Shown: positions 1-8,666 of the stretch, in pieces
Numbering within the stretch: the first letter of the stretch is position 1
Layout of the letters: every line of letters begins with the position of its first letter
Source of the DNA: Pseudomonadota bacterium
GTDB taxonomy: Bacteria; Pseudomonadota; Gammaproteobacteria; Competibacterales; Competibacteraceae
Assembly (NCBI GenBank): GCA_022709365.1
Contig: JAKLIY010000024.1
Span: 1-61,675, forward strand
Direction: 5' to 3'
Length of the DNA: 61,675 bases
Program-made: the position numbers and the translations under genes
Notes under the pieces: generated by a model
Databases searched by the model: none
Told to the model about the DNA's origin: nothing
The model's input: only the letters and a program-made list of their open reading frames with translations

Positions 1-122
1 TTCCCCTGAAATCAGCCGCTTGAAACATCCTCAAGTCGGGAGGCATGAAAACACCCAAAAACCACTCACATCAGCTCAATGTGAGAATCGCTGTGGTGGG
101 TTATGTACCTTTGTTGGGATGA
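1..122. other. Unassigned sequence abutting truncated hsdR
   Basis: No gene is recognisable here. HsdR-like sequence begins only at about position 126 (QSVADGVNVGYDVYLIETE). A TGA stop at 120-122 lies in the hsdR frame, and none of the three forward frames upstream resembles the helicase region expected to precede this point. The junction therefore looks like a deletion or insertion breakpoint within the window, not just the window edge cutting a gene. Confidence 0.4.
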
Positions 123-1820
123 ACCCAGCAGTCGGTCGCCGATGGCGTGAATGTGGGCTATGACGTTTATCTGATTGAAACCGAGATCATCCGGAAGGGC
201 GCTGCGGTCGAGGCCAAGGCGTGGGTGGATCGTCGCGACCGATTGACTCGTCAGCGGCGCTGGAGCCAGCTTGATGAGGATGCCGCCTATACCGGCAGGG
301 AGCTGGATCGCTCGGTGGTCAATCCCAGCCAGATTCGCAAGGTGATTCAGGAAATGAAACGGGCGGTGGAGCAGGAGATTTTCCCTAACCGCCAGGAAGT
401 GCCCAAAACCCTGATTTTCGCCAAAACCGACAGCCACGCCGACGACATCCTGCAAATCGTGCGGGAGGTGTATGGGCAGGGCAACGCCTTTTGCCGGAAA
501 GTGACCTACACCGCCCAAGACCCGGACAGTATCCTGTCCAGCTTCCGCAACGACTATCACCCCCGTATCGCGGTGACGGTGGACATGATCGCCACCGGCA
601 CCGATGTCAAGCCGTTGGAAGTGCTGCTGTTCATGCGCGATGTGCGCAGCCGGAATTACTACGAGCAGATGAAAGGACGCGGGACGCGCAGCCTGTCGTT
701 TGACGACTTGCGGCGCGTCTCCAACAGCGCCGACAGCGCCAAAACCCGTTTCGTACTGATCGATGCGGTAGGCGTGGAACGGTCGTTGAAGACCGATAGT
801 CGGCCATTGGAGCGGCAACCGCAAATGGCGTTGCAGGATTTGTTGCGGAATATCGCCGTAGGCCATCGGGATGACGATACGGTGTTGAGTCTGGCGAATC
901 GGCTGGTGCGGCTGGCCAGGCAACTGGATGACAAGGCGTTGACCCGCATTGAGAAGGCGGCGGATGGCATCCCGCTCAAGGAACTGGGCAAGGGATTGAT
1001 CGCGGCACTGGACCCGAACCGAATCGTTGAGACAGCGCGGGTCATGGCCCAGGAGCAGGGTATCACCCGGACTGAGGAAACGCTGACGGTTCAGGAACTG
1101 GCCGCCGCCAAAGCCCGGCGCGTCTTCGCCGCCTGCGTCCCTTTCGACCGTCCTGAATTACGCGACGCTATCGAATCGGCCCGCCGCGAGCGGGAACAAA
1201 TCATCGATCATCTCAATCTCGATCAGGTCACGTTTGCCGGCTACTCCGCGCAAGCCGAAGCGCAGGCGCAACAGGTCATTCAGTCGTTCACGGCGTTTAT
1301 CGCCGCCCATCGGGATGAAATCGCGGCGCTGAGCTTCTTCTATCAGCAACCCTACCAACGCCGACCGCTCACGTTTGAAATGATTGAGGAATTGCATGAC
1401 GCGCTCTCGCGCCCGCCGCTGATGCTAACCACTGAGCGTTTATGGTCGGCTTACGCCCGAGTGCAGCAGAATCAGGTGAAGGGGGTGGCCACCAAGCGCC
1501 AGTTGGCCGATTTGATTGCGCTGGTGCGCTTCGCTATTGAGTTGGACGGTGAACTCAAACCGTTCGCGGATCAGGTCAATTTGAAATTCCAGGAGTGGAT
1601 TTTCCGCCACAACGCTCGCCGCACGACGGCTTTTACCCCGGAGCAGACGGAGTGGCTGTGGATGATCAAGGATCACATCGCCGCCAGTTGCGCCATGAGT
1701 CGGAATGATTTCGACTATGCGCCGTTTGCGGATCAGGGCGGGTTGCAGAAGGCGTGGGGCCTGTTTGGCGGGGAACTCGATCCTCTGATGGAGGAGATGA
1801 ATCGGGAGTTGGCGGCGTGA
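123..1820 (+). pseudogene. hsdR: Type I restriction endonuclease R subunit, 5'-truncated
   Basis: HsdR is the ATP-driven translocase and nuclease of type I restriction-modification. What remains is the C-terminal half: helicase domain 2 with an SF2 motif V-like segment (VTVDMIATGTDV) and motif VI (YEQMKGRGTR), then a long EcoEI-type C-terminal region ending near 1820. The N-terminal nuclease domain, Walker A and DEAD-type motif are absent. An in-frame stop at 120-122 precedes the homology. The longest ORF opens with GTG at 147 (557 aa), whereas full-length HsdR proteins of this type are about 900-1000 aa. Its stop overlaps an ATG at 1820 (TGATG), which I read as the ancestral hsdS start. Without the missing half it cannot cleave DNA, so the locus is probably restriction-deficient. 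Confidence 0.85.
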
Positions 1821-1884
1821 TGGAGAAGACGGCTCAGGAACCCGTGTTATTATCAGGGGCCTCGGATAATAAATATGAAAAAAT

Positions 1885-2003
1885 CCCAGGGCGTTGCCCT
1901 GGGCTAAAATTGGAACGCCCCTTTGGGACTTTATAGATCATTGCCTCAGTCCTCCAAGCCCCAAAGGGGCGACTTTAATGTTAGCCCAGGGCAACGCCCT
2001 GGG
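1885..2003. repeat. 119-bp palindromic element inside the 5' end of hsdS
   Basis: Perfect 23-bp inverted repeats lie at 1885-1907 and 1981-2003 (the right arm is TTAGCCCAGGGC followed by AACGCCCTGGG). A second, inner inverted repeat has arms CGCCCCTTTGG and CCAAAGGGGCG. It resembles a non-autonomous MITE-like or REP-type palindrome and has no coding capacity of its own. Joining 1884 to 2004 gives one open frame from the ATG at 1820 into hsdS, so the element appears inserted in coding sequence. Its right half now supplies an AAGGGG Shine-Dalgarno-like tract (about 1965-1970) and an ATG (1978) in the hsdS frame. Confidence 0.8.
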
Positions 2004-3669
2004 TGATTTGATAGATGAATCAGGAATTAGTCGTGTGATCGACAAACAGCTTAGTCTTCATCATCCTTTGAATTTAGACGCTCCTCCGACATCGTGGACC
2101 GTAGTTTTTCTAAATCAAATTGCTTTTGCAGTTCAGCCTGGGTTTGCCAGTGGAAAACATAACTTAGAGGGAACTGGCATTCCACATCTTCGGCCAATGA
2201 ATATTGATCGTGAAGGAAAAATTGACTTGGCTGTAGTGAAGTCGGTAGTAGTAAAAAACGATATTCAACTTGAGAACGGCGATATCCTTTTCAATAACAC
2301 AAATGGCGCTGAATTAATTGGAAAAACTGCTTTAATTAGCTCAAGAGAGCATGGCTTTGCTTTCTCTAACCACATGACAAAGATTTGTCTTGAAGATCAT
2401 CTATCAAAATCATTTCTGGCAAAACAAATTCATTTTTTGTGGATGTCAGGCTACTTCAAGTACCGCTGTACCCATCATGTAAATCAAGCAAGCATCTCAT
2501 CAAAAATTCTCGCTGATACAGTACCTTTATTGCTTCCACCCATTCGTGAACAAACCAGAGTAGTCGAAAAACTCGAAGAACTTTTCTCCGATCTCGACGC
2601 TGGCGTAGCTGAACTTAAAGCCGCACAGAAAAAGCTGGCCCAGTACCGCCAATCTCTGCTGAAGGCGGCGGTGGAAGGCGCGCTCACCACCAAGTGGCGA
2701 GCCAAGCACCCCCTCTCCCCTGGTGGAAGAGGGGTTAGGGGAGAGGGGAATAAAGTCAGAGAAGAAACCGGCGCGCAATTGCTGGAACGCATCCTCATTG
2801 AACGTCGCCGCCGCTGGGAAGAAAAGCAACTCGCCAAATTCAAGGAACAAGGCAAAACCCCGCCCAAAGACTGGCGAGATAAATACCCTGAACCGGTTAA
2901 ACCCAAGACTGCTGATTTACCGGAATTGCCGGAGGGATGGGTATGGGCAAGTGTGGATCAATGTGCTATTGATGAATACGCTATTACTGATGGGCCTTTC
3001 GGTTCAAACCTCAAGTCCTCACATTACACTGAGAGTGGTCCCCGTGTAATTCGGCTTCAGAATATTGGAGATGGGGTGTTTGTTGACGCCCGCGCTCACA
3101 TTTCTGATGAACACTACCATCTGCTAAAAAAGCACGCGATAGTAGAAAATGATGTCGTTGTATCCATGCTCGGTGAAATACTTCCACGAGCTTGCATCGT
3201 ACCGTCGAATATTGCTCCAGCAATTGTCAAGGCAGACTGTGCAAGAGTCCGGCTTAACCACGGTTTGCTCCTCCCTGAACTTCTGAACGCCTGCCTAAAT
3301 TCCCAACCAACAAGAGAGCGTGTAGGTGGTCTGATCAAAGGTATCGGTAGGCCACGTATCAACCTCAGTCACCTGAGAGCGATTTGCGTACCTATTCCAT
3401 CTTTAGAAGAGCAACACGAGATTGTCCAAATTATCTCGGTGGGCTTGGAGGCTATCACGCAACAAATTGATACTATCGGTTTAGGGTTGCGTCAATCCTC
3501 CGCCCAGCGCCAAAACATCCTCAAAGCTGCCTTCTCCGGCCAACTGGTTCCACAAGACCCCAACGATGAACCCGCCAGCATATTGCTGGAACGCATCCGT
3601 GCTGAACGGGCGGCGCGGGCGAATGAAAGTAAGCAGCGCAGCGGACGCAGAAAGGCGAAGGGAGCATGA
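1978..3669 (+). CDS. hsdS: Type I restriction-modification specificity subunit S
   Basis: HsdS carries two target-recognition domains that set the bipartite DNA target of the HsdM/HsdR complex. TRD1 occupies roughly residues 35-205. It is followed by a central conserved helix (REQTRVVEKLEELFSDLD) and a charged linker, then TRD2 from about residue 320 (ELPEGWVWASVDQ) and a C-terminal conserved helix (EEQHEIVQII...RQNILKAAFSGQLVPQDP). I chose ATG 1978 because it is preceded by AAGGGG at good spacing, but both lie inside the palindromic element at 1885-2003. GTG 2035 and TTG 1894 are in-frame alternatives. The ancestral start was probably ATG 1820 (MEKTAQEPVLLSG...), now out of frame because of that element. 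A second repeat (2709-2748) lies in frame in the linker. The gene is open to its stop and could still make a functional subunit. Confidence 0.85.
   Translation: MLAQGNALGDLIDESGISRVIDKQLSLHHPLNLDAPPTSWTVVFLNQIAFAVQPGFASGKHNLEGTGIPHLRPMNIDREGKIDLAVVKSVVVKNDIQLENGDILFNNTNGAELIGKTALISSREHGFAFSNHMTKICLEDHLSKSFLAKQIHFLWMSGYFKYRCTHHVNQASISSKILADTVPLLLPPIREQTRVVEKLEELFSDLDAGVAELKAAQKKLAQYRQSLLKAAVEGALTTKWRAKHPLSPGGRGVRGEGNKVREETGAQLLERILIERRRRWEEKQLAKFKEQGKTPPKDWRDKYPEPVKPKTADLPELPEGWVWASVDQCAIDEYAITDGPFGSNLKSSHYTESGPRVIRLQNIGDGVFVDARAHISDEHYHLLKKHAIVENDVVVSMLGEILPRACIVPSNIAPAIVKADCARVRLNHGLLLPELLNACLNSQPTRERVGGLIKGIGRPRINLSHLRAICVPIPSLEEQHEIVQIISVGLEAITQQIDTIGLGLRQSSAQRQNILKAAFSGQLVPQDPNDEPASILLERIRAERAARANESKQRSGRRKAKGA
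2709..2748. repeat. GC-rich palindromic repeat inside hsdS
   Basis: Forty bases made of CCCCCTCTCCCCTGGTGG and AGAGGGGTTAGGGGAGAGGGG-like arms. It is translated in the hsdS frame as PLSPGGRGVRGEG within the inter-TRD linker. The same family in the opposite orientation lies inside the tcdA-like gene (53841-53881), a diverged copy lies in leuS, and intergenic relatives lie at 45266-45364. Confidence 0.75.
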
Positions 3670-3674
3670 GTTAA

Positions 3675-5645
3675 ATGAACGACGATTTGGCCGTCCTGGC
3701 CGAGTCCGCCGACCTGGAATGCAAGGCGGCTCAAGGGGCCGATGGCCAAGGCGAATTGCCCACTGATTTCTGGAAAAGCTATAGCGCCATGGCCAACACG
3801 CAGGGCGGGATCATCCTGCTCGGTGTGCAGGAAAAACCTCGCGGCGCCTTTCGTGTGGCTGGATTGAAAAACATCGAACGAGTCCGCAAAGCACTGTGGG
3901 ACAACCTGCACAATCCTAAGCAAATCAGCATCAACCTGTTGGCCGAGCCACACATCCAGCCCGTAGAGATCGAAGGCAAAACCGTGCTAAGGGTGGAGAT
4001 TCCTCGGGCCAGTCGCCAGCAACGACCAGTTCATTTAGGCAGTAACCCGTTCGGCGGCACGTTCCTGCGCCGGTATGAGGGCGACTATCAGGCTGATGAC
4101 GAAACGGTCCGTCGGATGCTGGCCGAACGGGTGGAAGATTCCCGCGATGAACGGATTCTGAAAGGCTTCGATTTCGCTGATTTGGACATGGATTCAGTGA
4201 TGGCTTACCGCAATCGCTTTTCCGCCGTAAAACCGGGGCATGTATGGCTGGATTTGGCGTTGCCGGAATTCCTGGAACGCATTGGAGCCTTCGGTCGCAA
4301 TCGCGAGGAAGGATACAGCGGACTACGCATAGCTGGCCTGCTCATGTTTGGCCGGGCGGAAGTGATTCGCGACGCTTTGCTCAATTACATGGTCGACTAT
4401 CAGGAGCGGCCGGAACCTAAAACAGAAAAACGCTGGATAGACCGTCTGATTCCAGATGGCGCCTGGTCCGGCAACATCTATGACTTTTTCCGCCGCGTTT
4501 ACCAGAAGCTGATTGCCGATCTGAAGGTACCGTTTCAATTACAGCAAGGACAGCGGATCGAGGATACCCCGGTGCATGAAGCACTGCGCGAAGCACTCGT
4601 CAACACCCTTATTCATGCTGATTTTTCCGGGCGCGTCTCCATCCTGGTCGTCAAGCGGCCGGATATGTTTGGATTCCGCAATCCCGGATTGATGCGGGTC
4701 CCACTGGCCTTGGCGGTGCAAGGCGGCAGCAGCGACTGTCGCAACCGGCGTTTACAGACCCTTTTTCAGTTGGTCGGATACGGCGACCATGCGGGTTCGG
4801 GAATCCCGAAAATTTACCGCAACTGGACTGGCCAGCATTGGCGGCGTCCACTGCTCTACGAATTGCCTGAGCCGGAACAGACGCTGATGGAACTGCGCAT
4901 GACCAGCTTGGTTCCAGCACAAACCCTGGCGGAATTGGAAGAACATCTGGGAGCGCGATTTACGGCCTTGCCGGAACTGGAACGGATGGCGCTGGTGACT
5001 GCGATTGCCGAAGGAATGGTTAGTCATGCCCGTCTCCGGGAAATATCGGCTGATCACCCAGCCGATATCACGAAGATGCTGGCTCGCCTGGTGAAAGATG
5101 GATTGCTGGAATCAGACGGCATAGGCCGAGGTATGGTGTATTTCGTACCTTGGATGACGCGACCCAGTCCTACCGGCTTCGCTGGCGATCAACCAGAAGC
5201 CTCTACCCAGGACAATTTAAGCTCTAAGCCAGGGAGCTTAACACCGGAGCTAAGCGCCTTAACACCGGAGCTAAGCGCCTTAACACCGGAGCTAAGTACC
5301 TTAACACCGGAGCTTGATCTTCCGCTCGTTGCCGAATCGACCCAATTCACCGAGTCACAACTGAACATCCTACGGGAGTTGGCGCACTCCGTCCGGGAGC
5401 GGAAACGGGTGAGTCCAGAGATGATGCGGTCTGTCGTACTGTCCTTGTGTAGCGGCTGTTATATCGGCCTGCGGTTGCTTTCAGAACTGCTCAATCGGGA
5501 TTCGGATGACTTACGCAAACGCATCCTGAATCCCCTGGTCAAGGAAGGTTTGCTACGCCGCGCCTTCCGACGCCCCAATGACCCGCGCCAAGCCTATACC
5601 AGCAGCCTGATCCAGGCCGCCACTCATGCAGAATCAAAAAAATGA
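3675..5645 (+). CDS. AlbA_2/Schlafen-type ATP-binding protein in the RM locus
   Basis: A 656-aa member of the COG2865 (RecG-like, AlbA_2 plus HATPase_c_4) group. Residues about 8-130 form the AlbA_2 domain, with the typical ANTQGGIILLGVQE segment. Residues about 295-345 hold the ATPase-like helix and loop (HEALREALVNTLIHADFSG, FRNPG), and the C-terminal third looks like winged helices. A low-complexity linker of four LTPELSA-type heptads (nt 5238-5315) precedes the last domain. The gene starts 5 bp after hsdS and overlaps hsdM by ATGA, so it is translationally embedded in the RM operon. Accessory genes of this type are known inside type I RM loci, but their role is unsettled; regulation or defence is inference. 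Confidence 0.8.
   Translation: MNDDLAVLAESADLECKAAQGADGQGELPTDFWKSYSAMANTQGGIILLGVQEKPRGAFRVAGLKNIERVRKALWDNLHNPKQISINLLAEPHIQPVEIEGKTVLRVEIPRASRQQRPVHLGSNPFGGTFLRRYEGDYQADDETVRRMLAERVEDSRDERILKGFDFADLDMDSVMAYRNRFSAVKPGHVWLDLALPEFLERIGAFGRNREEGYSGLRIAGLLMFGRAEVIRDALLNYMVDYQERPEPKTEKRWIDRLIPDGAWSGNIYDFFRRVYQKLIADLKVPFQLQQGQRIEDTPVHEALREALVNTLIHADFSGRVSILVVKRPDMFGFRNPGLMRVPLALAVQGGSSDCRNRRLQTLFQLVGYGDHAGSGIPKIYRNWTGQHWRRPLLYELPEPEQTLMELRMTSLVPAQTLAELEEHLGARFTALPELERMALVTAIAEGMVSHARLREISADHPADITKMLARLVKDGLLESDGIGRGMVYFVPWMTRPSPTGFAGDQPEASTQDNLSSKPGSLTPELSALTPELSALTPELSTLTPELDLPLVAESTQFTESQLNILRELAHSVRERKRVSPEMMRSVVLSLCSGCYIGLRLLSELLNRDSDDLRKRILNPLVKEGLLRRAFRRPNDPRQAYTSSLIQAATHAESKK
5238..5315 (+). 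repeat. 21-bp tandem repeat in the ATPase gene
   Basis: About 3.7 copies of TTAACACCGGAGCTAAGCGCC. Each copy encodes LTPELSA or a close variant. The unit is a multiple of three, so copy-number change would alter linker length without a frameshift. The copies are nearly identical, which suggests recent expansion. Confidence 0.85.
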
Positions 5646-7102
5646 ACCACAGCGCCCTCATCCAGAAAATCTGGAACTTCTGCCACACTCTGCGCGATGA
5701 CGGCGTTGGCTATGGCGATTATTTGGAACAGCTCACCTACCTGCTCTTCCTCAAGCTCGCCCACGAATACGCCCAGGAACCCTATCGCCGCAACACCCAC
5801 ATTCCCCAAGGCCACGACTGGTCCAGCCTCACCAGCAAAACCGGCCAGCCGCTCGAAGCGCACTATCTGGCGATCCTGAATCGGCTGGGACAGGAACCTG
5901 GCATGTTGGGCGCCATCTTCTTCAAGGCGCAAAACAAGATTCAGGACCCGGCCAAGCTCTCCCGCCTGGTGCAGATGATCGACGCCGAAAACTGGATCAG
6001 CCTGGACGCCGACACCAAAGGCGATCTCTACGAAGGTTTGCTGCAAAAAAACGCCGAGGACACCAAAAGCGGCGCCGGCCAATACTTCACGCCCCGCCCG
6101 CTGATCCAGGCGATCATCGAATGTGTCCGCCCGGAACCGTTGAAAACCATCGCTGATCCCGCTTGCGGCACCGGCGGCTTTTTCCTCGGCGCGTACCACT
6201 GGCTGACCCGTTCCGATCACTCGCTGGACAAGCGGCAAAAAGAGTTCCTCCGCCACAAGACCTTCTACGGCAACGAAATCGTGCTGGGCGCGCGCCGCCT
6301 GTGTCTGATGAATCTCTTTCTGCACAACATCGGCGATCTGGACGGCGAGCCGACCGTCGAACGCACCGATGCGTTGATTGCCGACCCCGGACGGCGCTTC
6401 GACTACGTGCTAGCTAATCCGCCGTTTGGCAAGAAAAGCAGCATGACCATCACTAATGAGGAAGGCGAGGAAGACCGCGATGCGCTGACCTACGAGCGCC
6501 AGGACTTCTGGGAAACCACCTCCAACAAGCAACTCAATTTTCTCCAGCACATCGTCACTATCCTGAAAGACACCGGGCGGGCCGCGGTGGTGCTGCCGGA
6601 CAACGTGCTGTTCGAAGGTGGGGCGGGCGAGAAGATTCGCCGCAAACTGCTGGAAACCTGCGAGGTGCATACCCTGTTGCGCTTGCCGACCGGGATTTTC
6701 TACGCCCAGGGCGTGAAAGCCAACGTGTTGTTTTTTGACGCCCGGCCCAAGGATGGTCGGGTGCAGACGCAAGGCGTGTGGATTTACGACCTGCGCACCA
6801 ACCAGCGCTTCACCCTCAAGACCCGACCGCTCAAGGTCGAAGATTTGCGCGACTTCATCGCTTGCTACCACCCGGAGAATCGGCATGAACGCCAGGCAAC
6901 TGAGTGCTTCAAATACTTCGGCTATGATGAATTGATCGCCCGCGACAAGGCCAGCCTGGACCTCTTCTGGCTTAAGGACGACAGCCTCGATTCACTGGAC
7001 GATTTGCCGCCGCCCGAGGTGCTGGCGCAGGAGATCATCGAACACCTGGAAGCATCACTGGCTTCCTTCCGGGATGTGGCCGCCGGGCTGGTCAGACCCT
7101 GA
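5642..7102 (+). CDS. hsdM: Type I restriction-modification methyltransferase subunit M
   Basis: N6-adenine DNA methyltransferase, 486 aa, about normal length. The N-terminal HsdM helical domain (residues 1-130) is followed by the N6_Mtase domain. The SAM-binding motif I is ADPACGTGGFF (about residue 172) and the catalytic motif IV is NPPFG (residue 259). The ATG overlaps the stop of the preceding ATPase gene (ATGA). Gene order here is R(truncated)-S-ATPase-M, with M last. With HsdS it should still methylate its target even though HsdR is broken. Confidence 0.92.
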   Translation: MNHSALIQKIWNFCHTLRDDGVGYGDYLEQLTYLLFLKLAHEYAQEPYRRNTHIPQGHDWSSLTSKTGQPLEAHYLAILNRLGQEPGMLGAIFFKAQNKIQDPAKLSRLVQMIDAENWISLDADTKGDLYEGLLQKNAEDTKSGAGQYFTPRPLIQAIIECVRPEPLKTIADPACGTGGFFLGAYHWLTRSDHSLDKRQKEFLRHKTFYGNEIVLGARRLCLMNLFLHNIGDLDGEPTVERTDALIADPGRRFDYVLANPPFGKKSSMTITNEEGEEDRDALTYERQDFWETTSNKQLNFLQHIVTILKDTGRAAVVLPDNVLFEGGAGEKIRRKLLETCEVHTLLRLPTGIFYAQGVKANVLFFDARPKDGRVQTQGVWIYDLRTNQRFTLKTRPLKVEDLRDFIACYHPENRHERQATECFKYFGYDELIARDKASLDLFWLKDDSLDSLDDLPPPEVLAQEIIEHLEASLASFRDVAAGLVRP

Positions 7103-7222
7103 GAAAATTTTATTGGGCGTCCGGGCACTGGAGAGGATAAAATACGGAGCTAAGGTCTTGAATTACAATGATGATCTTCCACCGTCACCCGGAATTGAGC
7201 TTAAACCCATCAGGCCCTTGAC

Positions 7223-8542
7223 ATGACCGCACTGAACTCGCTCAAGACGTTCGACCCGGCGCATTTCGTGCGCGTTCGCTGGTCGATTTACGCCATCCTC
7301 GCCGCCGCCTACATCCTGGTCTTTTTCCAGCGAATCGCCCCGGCGGTGGTCTCCGCCGACCTGATGCGCGCCTTCGGCGCCACCGGCGCTGCGCTGGGGT
7401 CGCTGGCGGCCATGTATTACTACATCTATACCGCGATGCAGATTCCCGCCGGAGTGCTGGCGGATACCCTGGGCGCACGCATCTCGGTGACGCTGGGCAA
7501 TGCGGTATCCGGCATCGGCTCTATCGTGTTTGGCATGGCAGACACCTTCCTGGAAGCATCAGTAGGACGCACCCTGGTGGGATTGGGGGTTTCCGTCGTG
7601 TTCGTCGGGCTGATGAAAAGCAACACGCTCTGGTTCCGCGACCGCGATTACGGGTTCATCAGCGGCTTGACCCTGTTGCTGGGCAATGTTGGCGCTATCT
7701 CGGCGGCGGGTCCCCTGGCCGGGATGCTGACGATCTGGTCGTGGCGCACCGTGTTTGTCGCCTTGGGCGTCATCGCCCTGGCGCTGGCGGCGCTGTCGTG
7801 GATCAAAGTACGCAACACGCCCGAGGAGGCGGGTTTTCCTTCCATCCGGGAAATGGAGGGCAAGGCCCGGCATGAAGGACGACAACAACACTGGTGGCAT
7901 GATCTGCTGGGCGTGCTGGGCACTCGCCGGGTCTGGCCGGGGTTCTGGTTCAATATGGGCATGACCGGCAGTCTGCTGGCGTTTCTCGGCCTGTGGGCAA
8001 TCCCCTTTTTGCGCGATCTGCACGGTCTGGAGCGCTCGGCGGCTTCCGTGTACACCAGCATCGGCCTGGCCGGTTTTGCCGGCGGCGCGTTAGGTTGTGG
8101 CTGGCTCTCTGACCGGATGGGATACCGCAAGCCGTTGCTGGTTGCCGGCGCGCTACTGTACGGGCTGGCCTGGCTGGGTACGATCTATCTATGGATGCCC
8201 GGCGTGGCCGGGATGGCCTGGTTTGCGCTGATGGGGTTCAGTTGCGGGTCGTTTATCCTGACGTATGCCGGAGCCAAGGAAATCGTAGTCCCCGCCCTGT
8301 CCGGCATGGCTATCGCCCTGGTGAATACCGGACTCTTCCTGGGAGCGGCTATTCTCCAGCCGTTATTTGGCTGGATGATGGACTTAAGCTGGGGTGGCGC
8401 GATGGTGAATGGCGTGCGGGTGTACAACGTCGCCGACTACCACACCGGATTTTTTCTGATGCTGGGTTGCGTGGTTTTAGCCGTGGTGGCTTCGACCTTT
8501 TTTCACGAAACCCGTTGCCGCAATATCGCTCTCGGGGATTGA
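7223..8542 (+). CDS. Major facilitator superfamily permease
   Basis: A 439-aa inner-membrane protein with about 12 hydrophobic segments in two six-helix halves, typical of MFS_1. The first half has a loop-2 signature variant (GVLADTLGARISVTLGN) and the second half repeats it (GWLSDRMGYRKPLLVAG). A cytoplasmic loop of about 40 residues lies between the halves. The substrate cannot be read from sequence; the protein resembles the broad sugar-phosphate/organic-anion group. It stands alone, 120 bp after hsdM and followed by a dispersed repeat. Confidence 0.85.
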   Translation: MTALNSLKTFDPAHFVRVRWSIYAILAAAYILVFFQRIAPAVVSADLMRAFGATGAALGSLAAMYYYIYTAMQIPAGVLADTLGARISVTLGNAVSGIGSIVFGMADTFLEASVGRTLVGLGVSVVFVGLMKSNTLWFRDRDYGFISGLTLLLGNVGAISAAGPLAGMLTIWSWRTVFVALGVIALALAALSWIKVRNTPEEAGFPSIREMEGKARHEGRQQHWWHDLLGVLGTRRVWPGFWFNMGMTGSLLAFLGLWAIPFLRDLHGLERSAASVYTSIGLAGFAGGALGCGWLSDRMGYRKPLLVAGALLYGLAWLGTIYLWMPGVAGMAWFALMGFSCGSFILTYAGAKEIVVPALSGMAIALVNTGLFLGAAILQPLFGWMMDLSWGGAMVNGVRVYNVADYHTGFFLMLGCVVLAVVASTFFHETRCRNIALGD

Positions 8543-8550
8543 TTCCGCGT

Positions 8551-8635
8551 CTGAATCACGGATTAACGGATTAACGGATTGCACGGAAGGGTTTCATCGG
8601 TGAAATCGGTGTCATCCGATGAATCCGTGATTCAG
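8551..8635. repeat. Dispersed ~85-bp repeat (CTGAATCACGGATT...)
   Basis: It begins CTGAATCACGGATTAACGG and ends GAATCCGTGATTCAG, so its ends form an imperfect inverted repeat. A related copy lies at 61572-61656 with matching ends but a diverged middle. It sits between convergent genes (the MFS permease and the HIT protein) and could act as a structured 3' element. Confidence 0.7.
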
Positions 8636-8666
8636 AAGGGATATTGAGTCGTTCCGGGTTTTTGGA

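Noticed and set aside
5238..5315. CRISPR-like repeats
   Set aside because: Units are contiguous 21-bp repeats with no spacers and are translated in frame.
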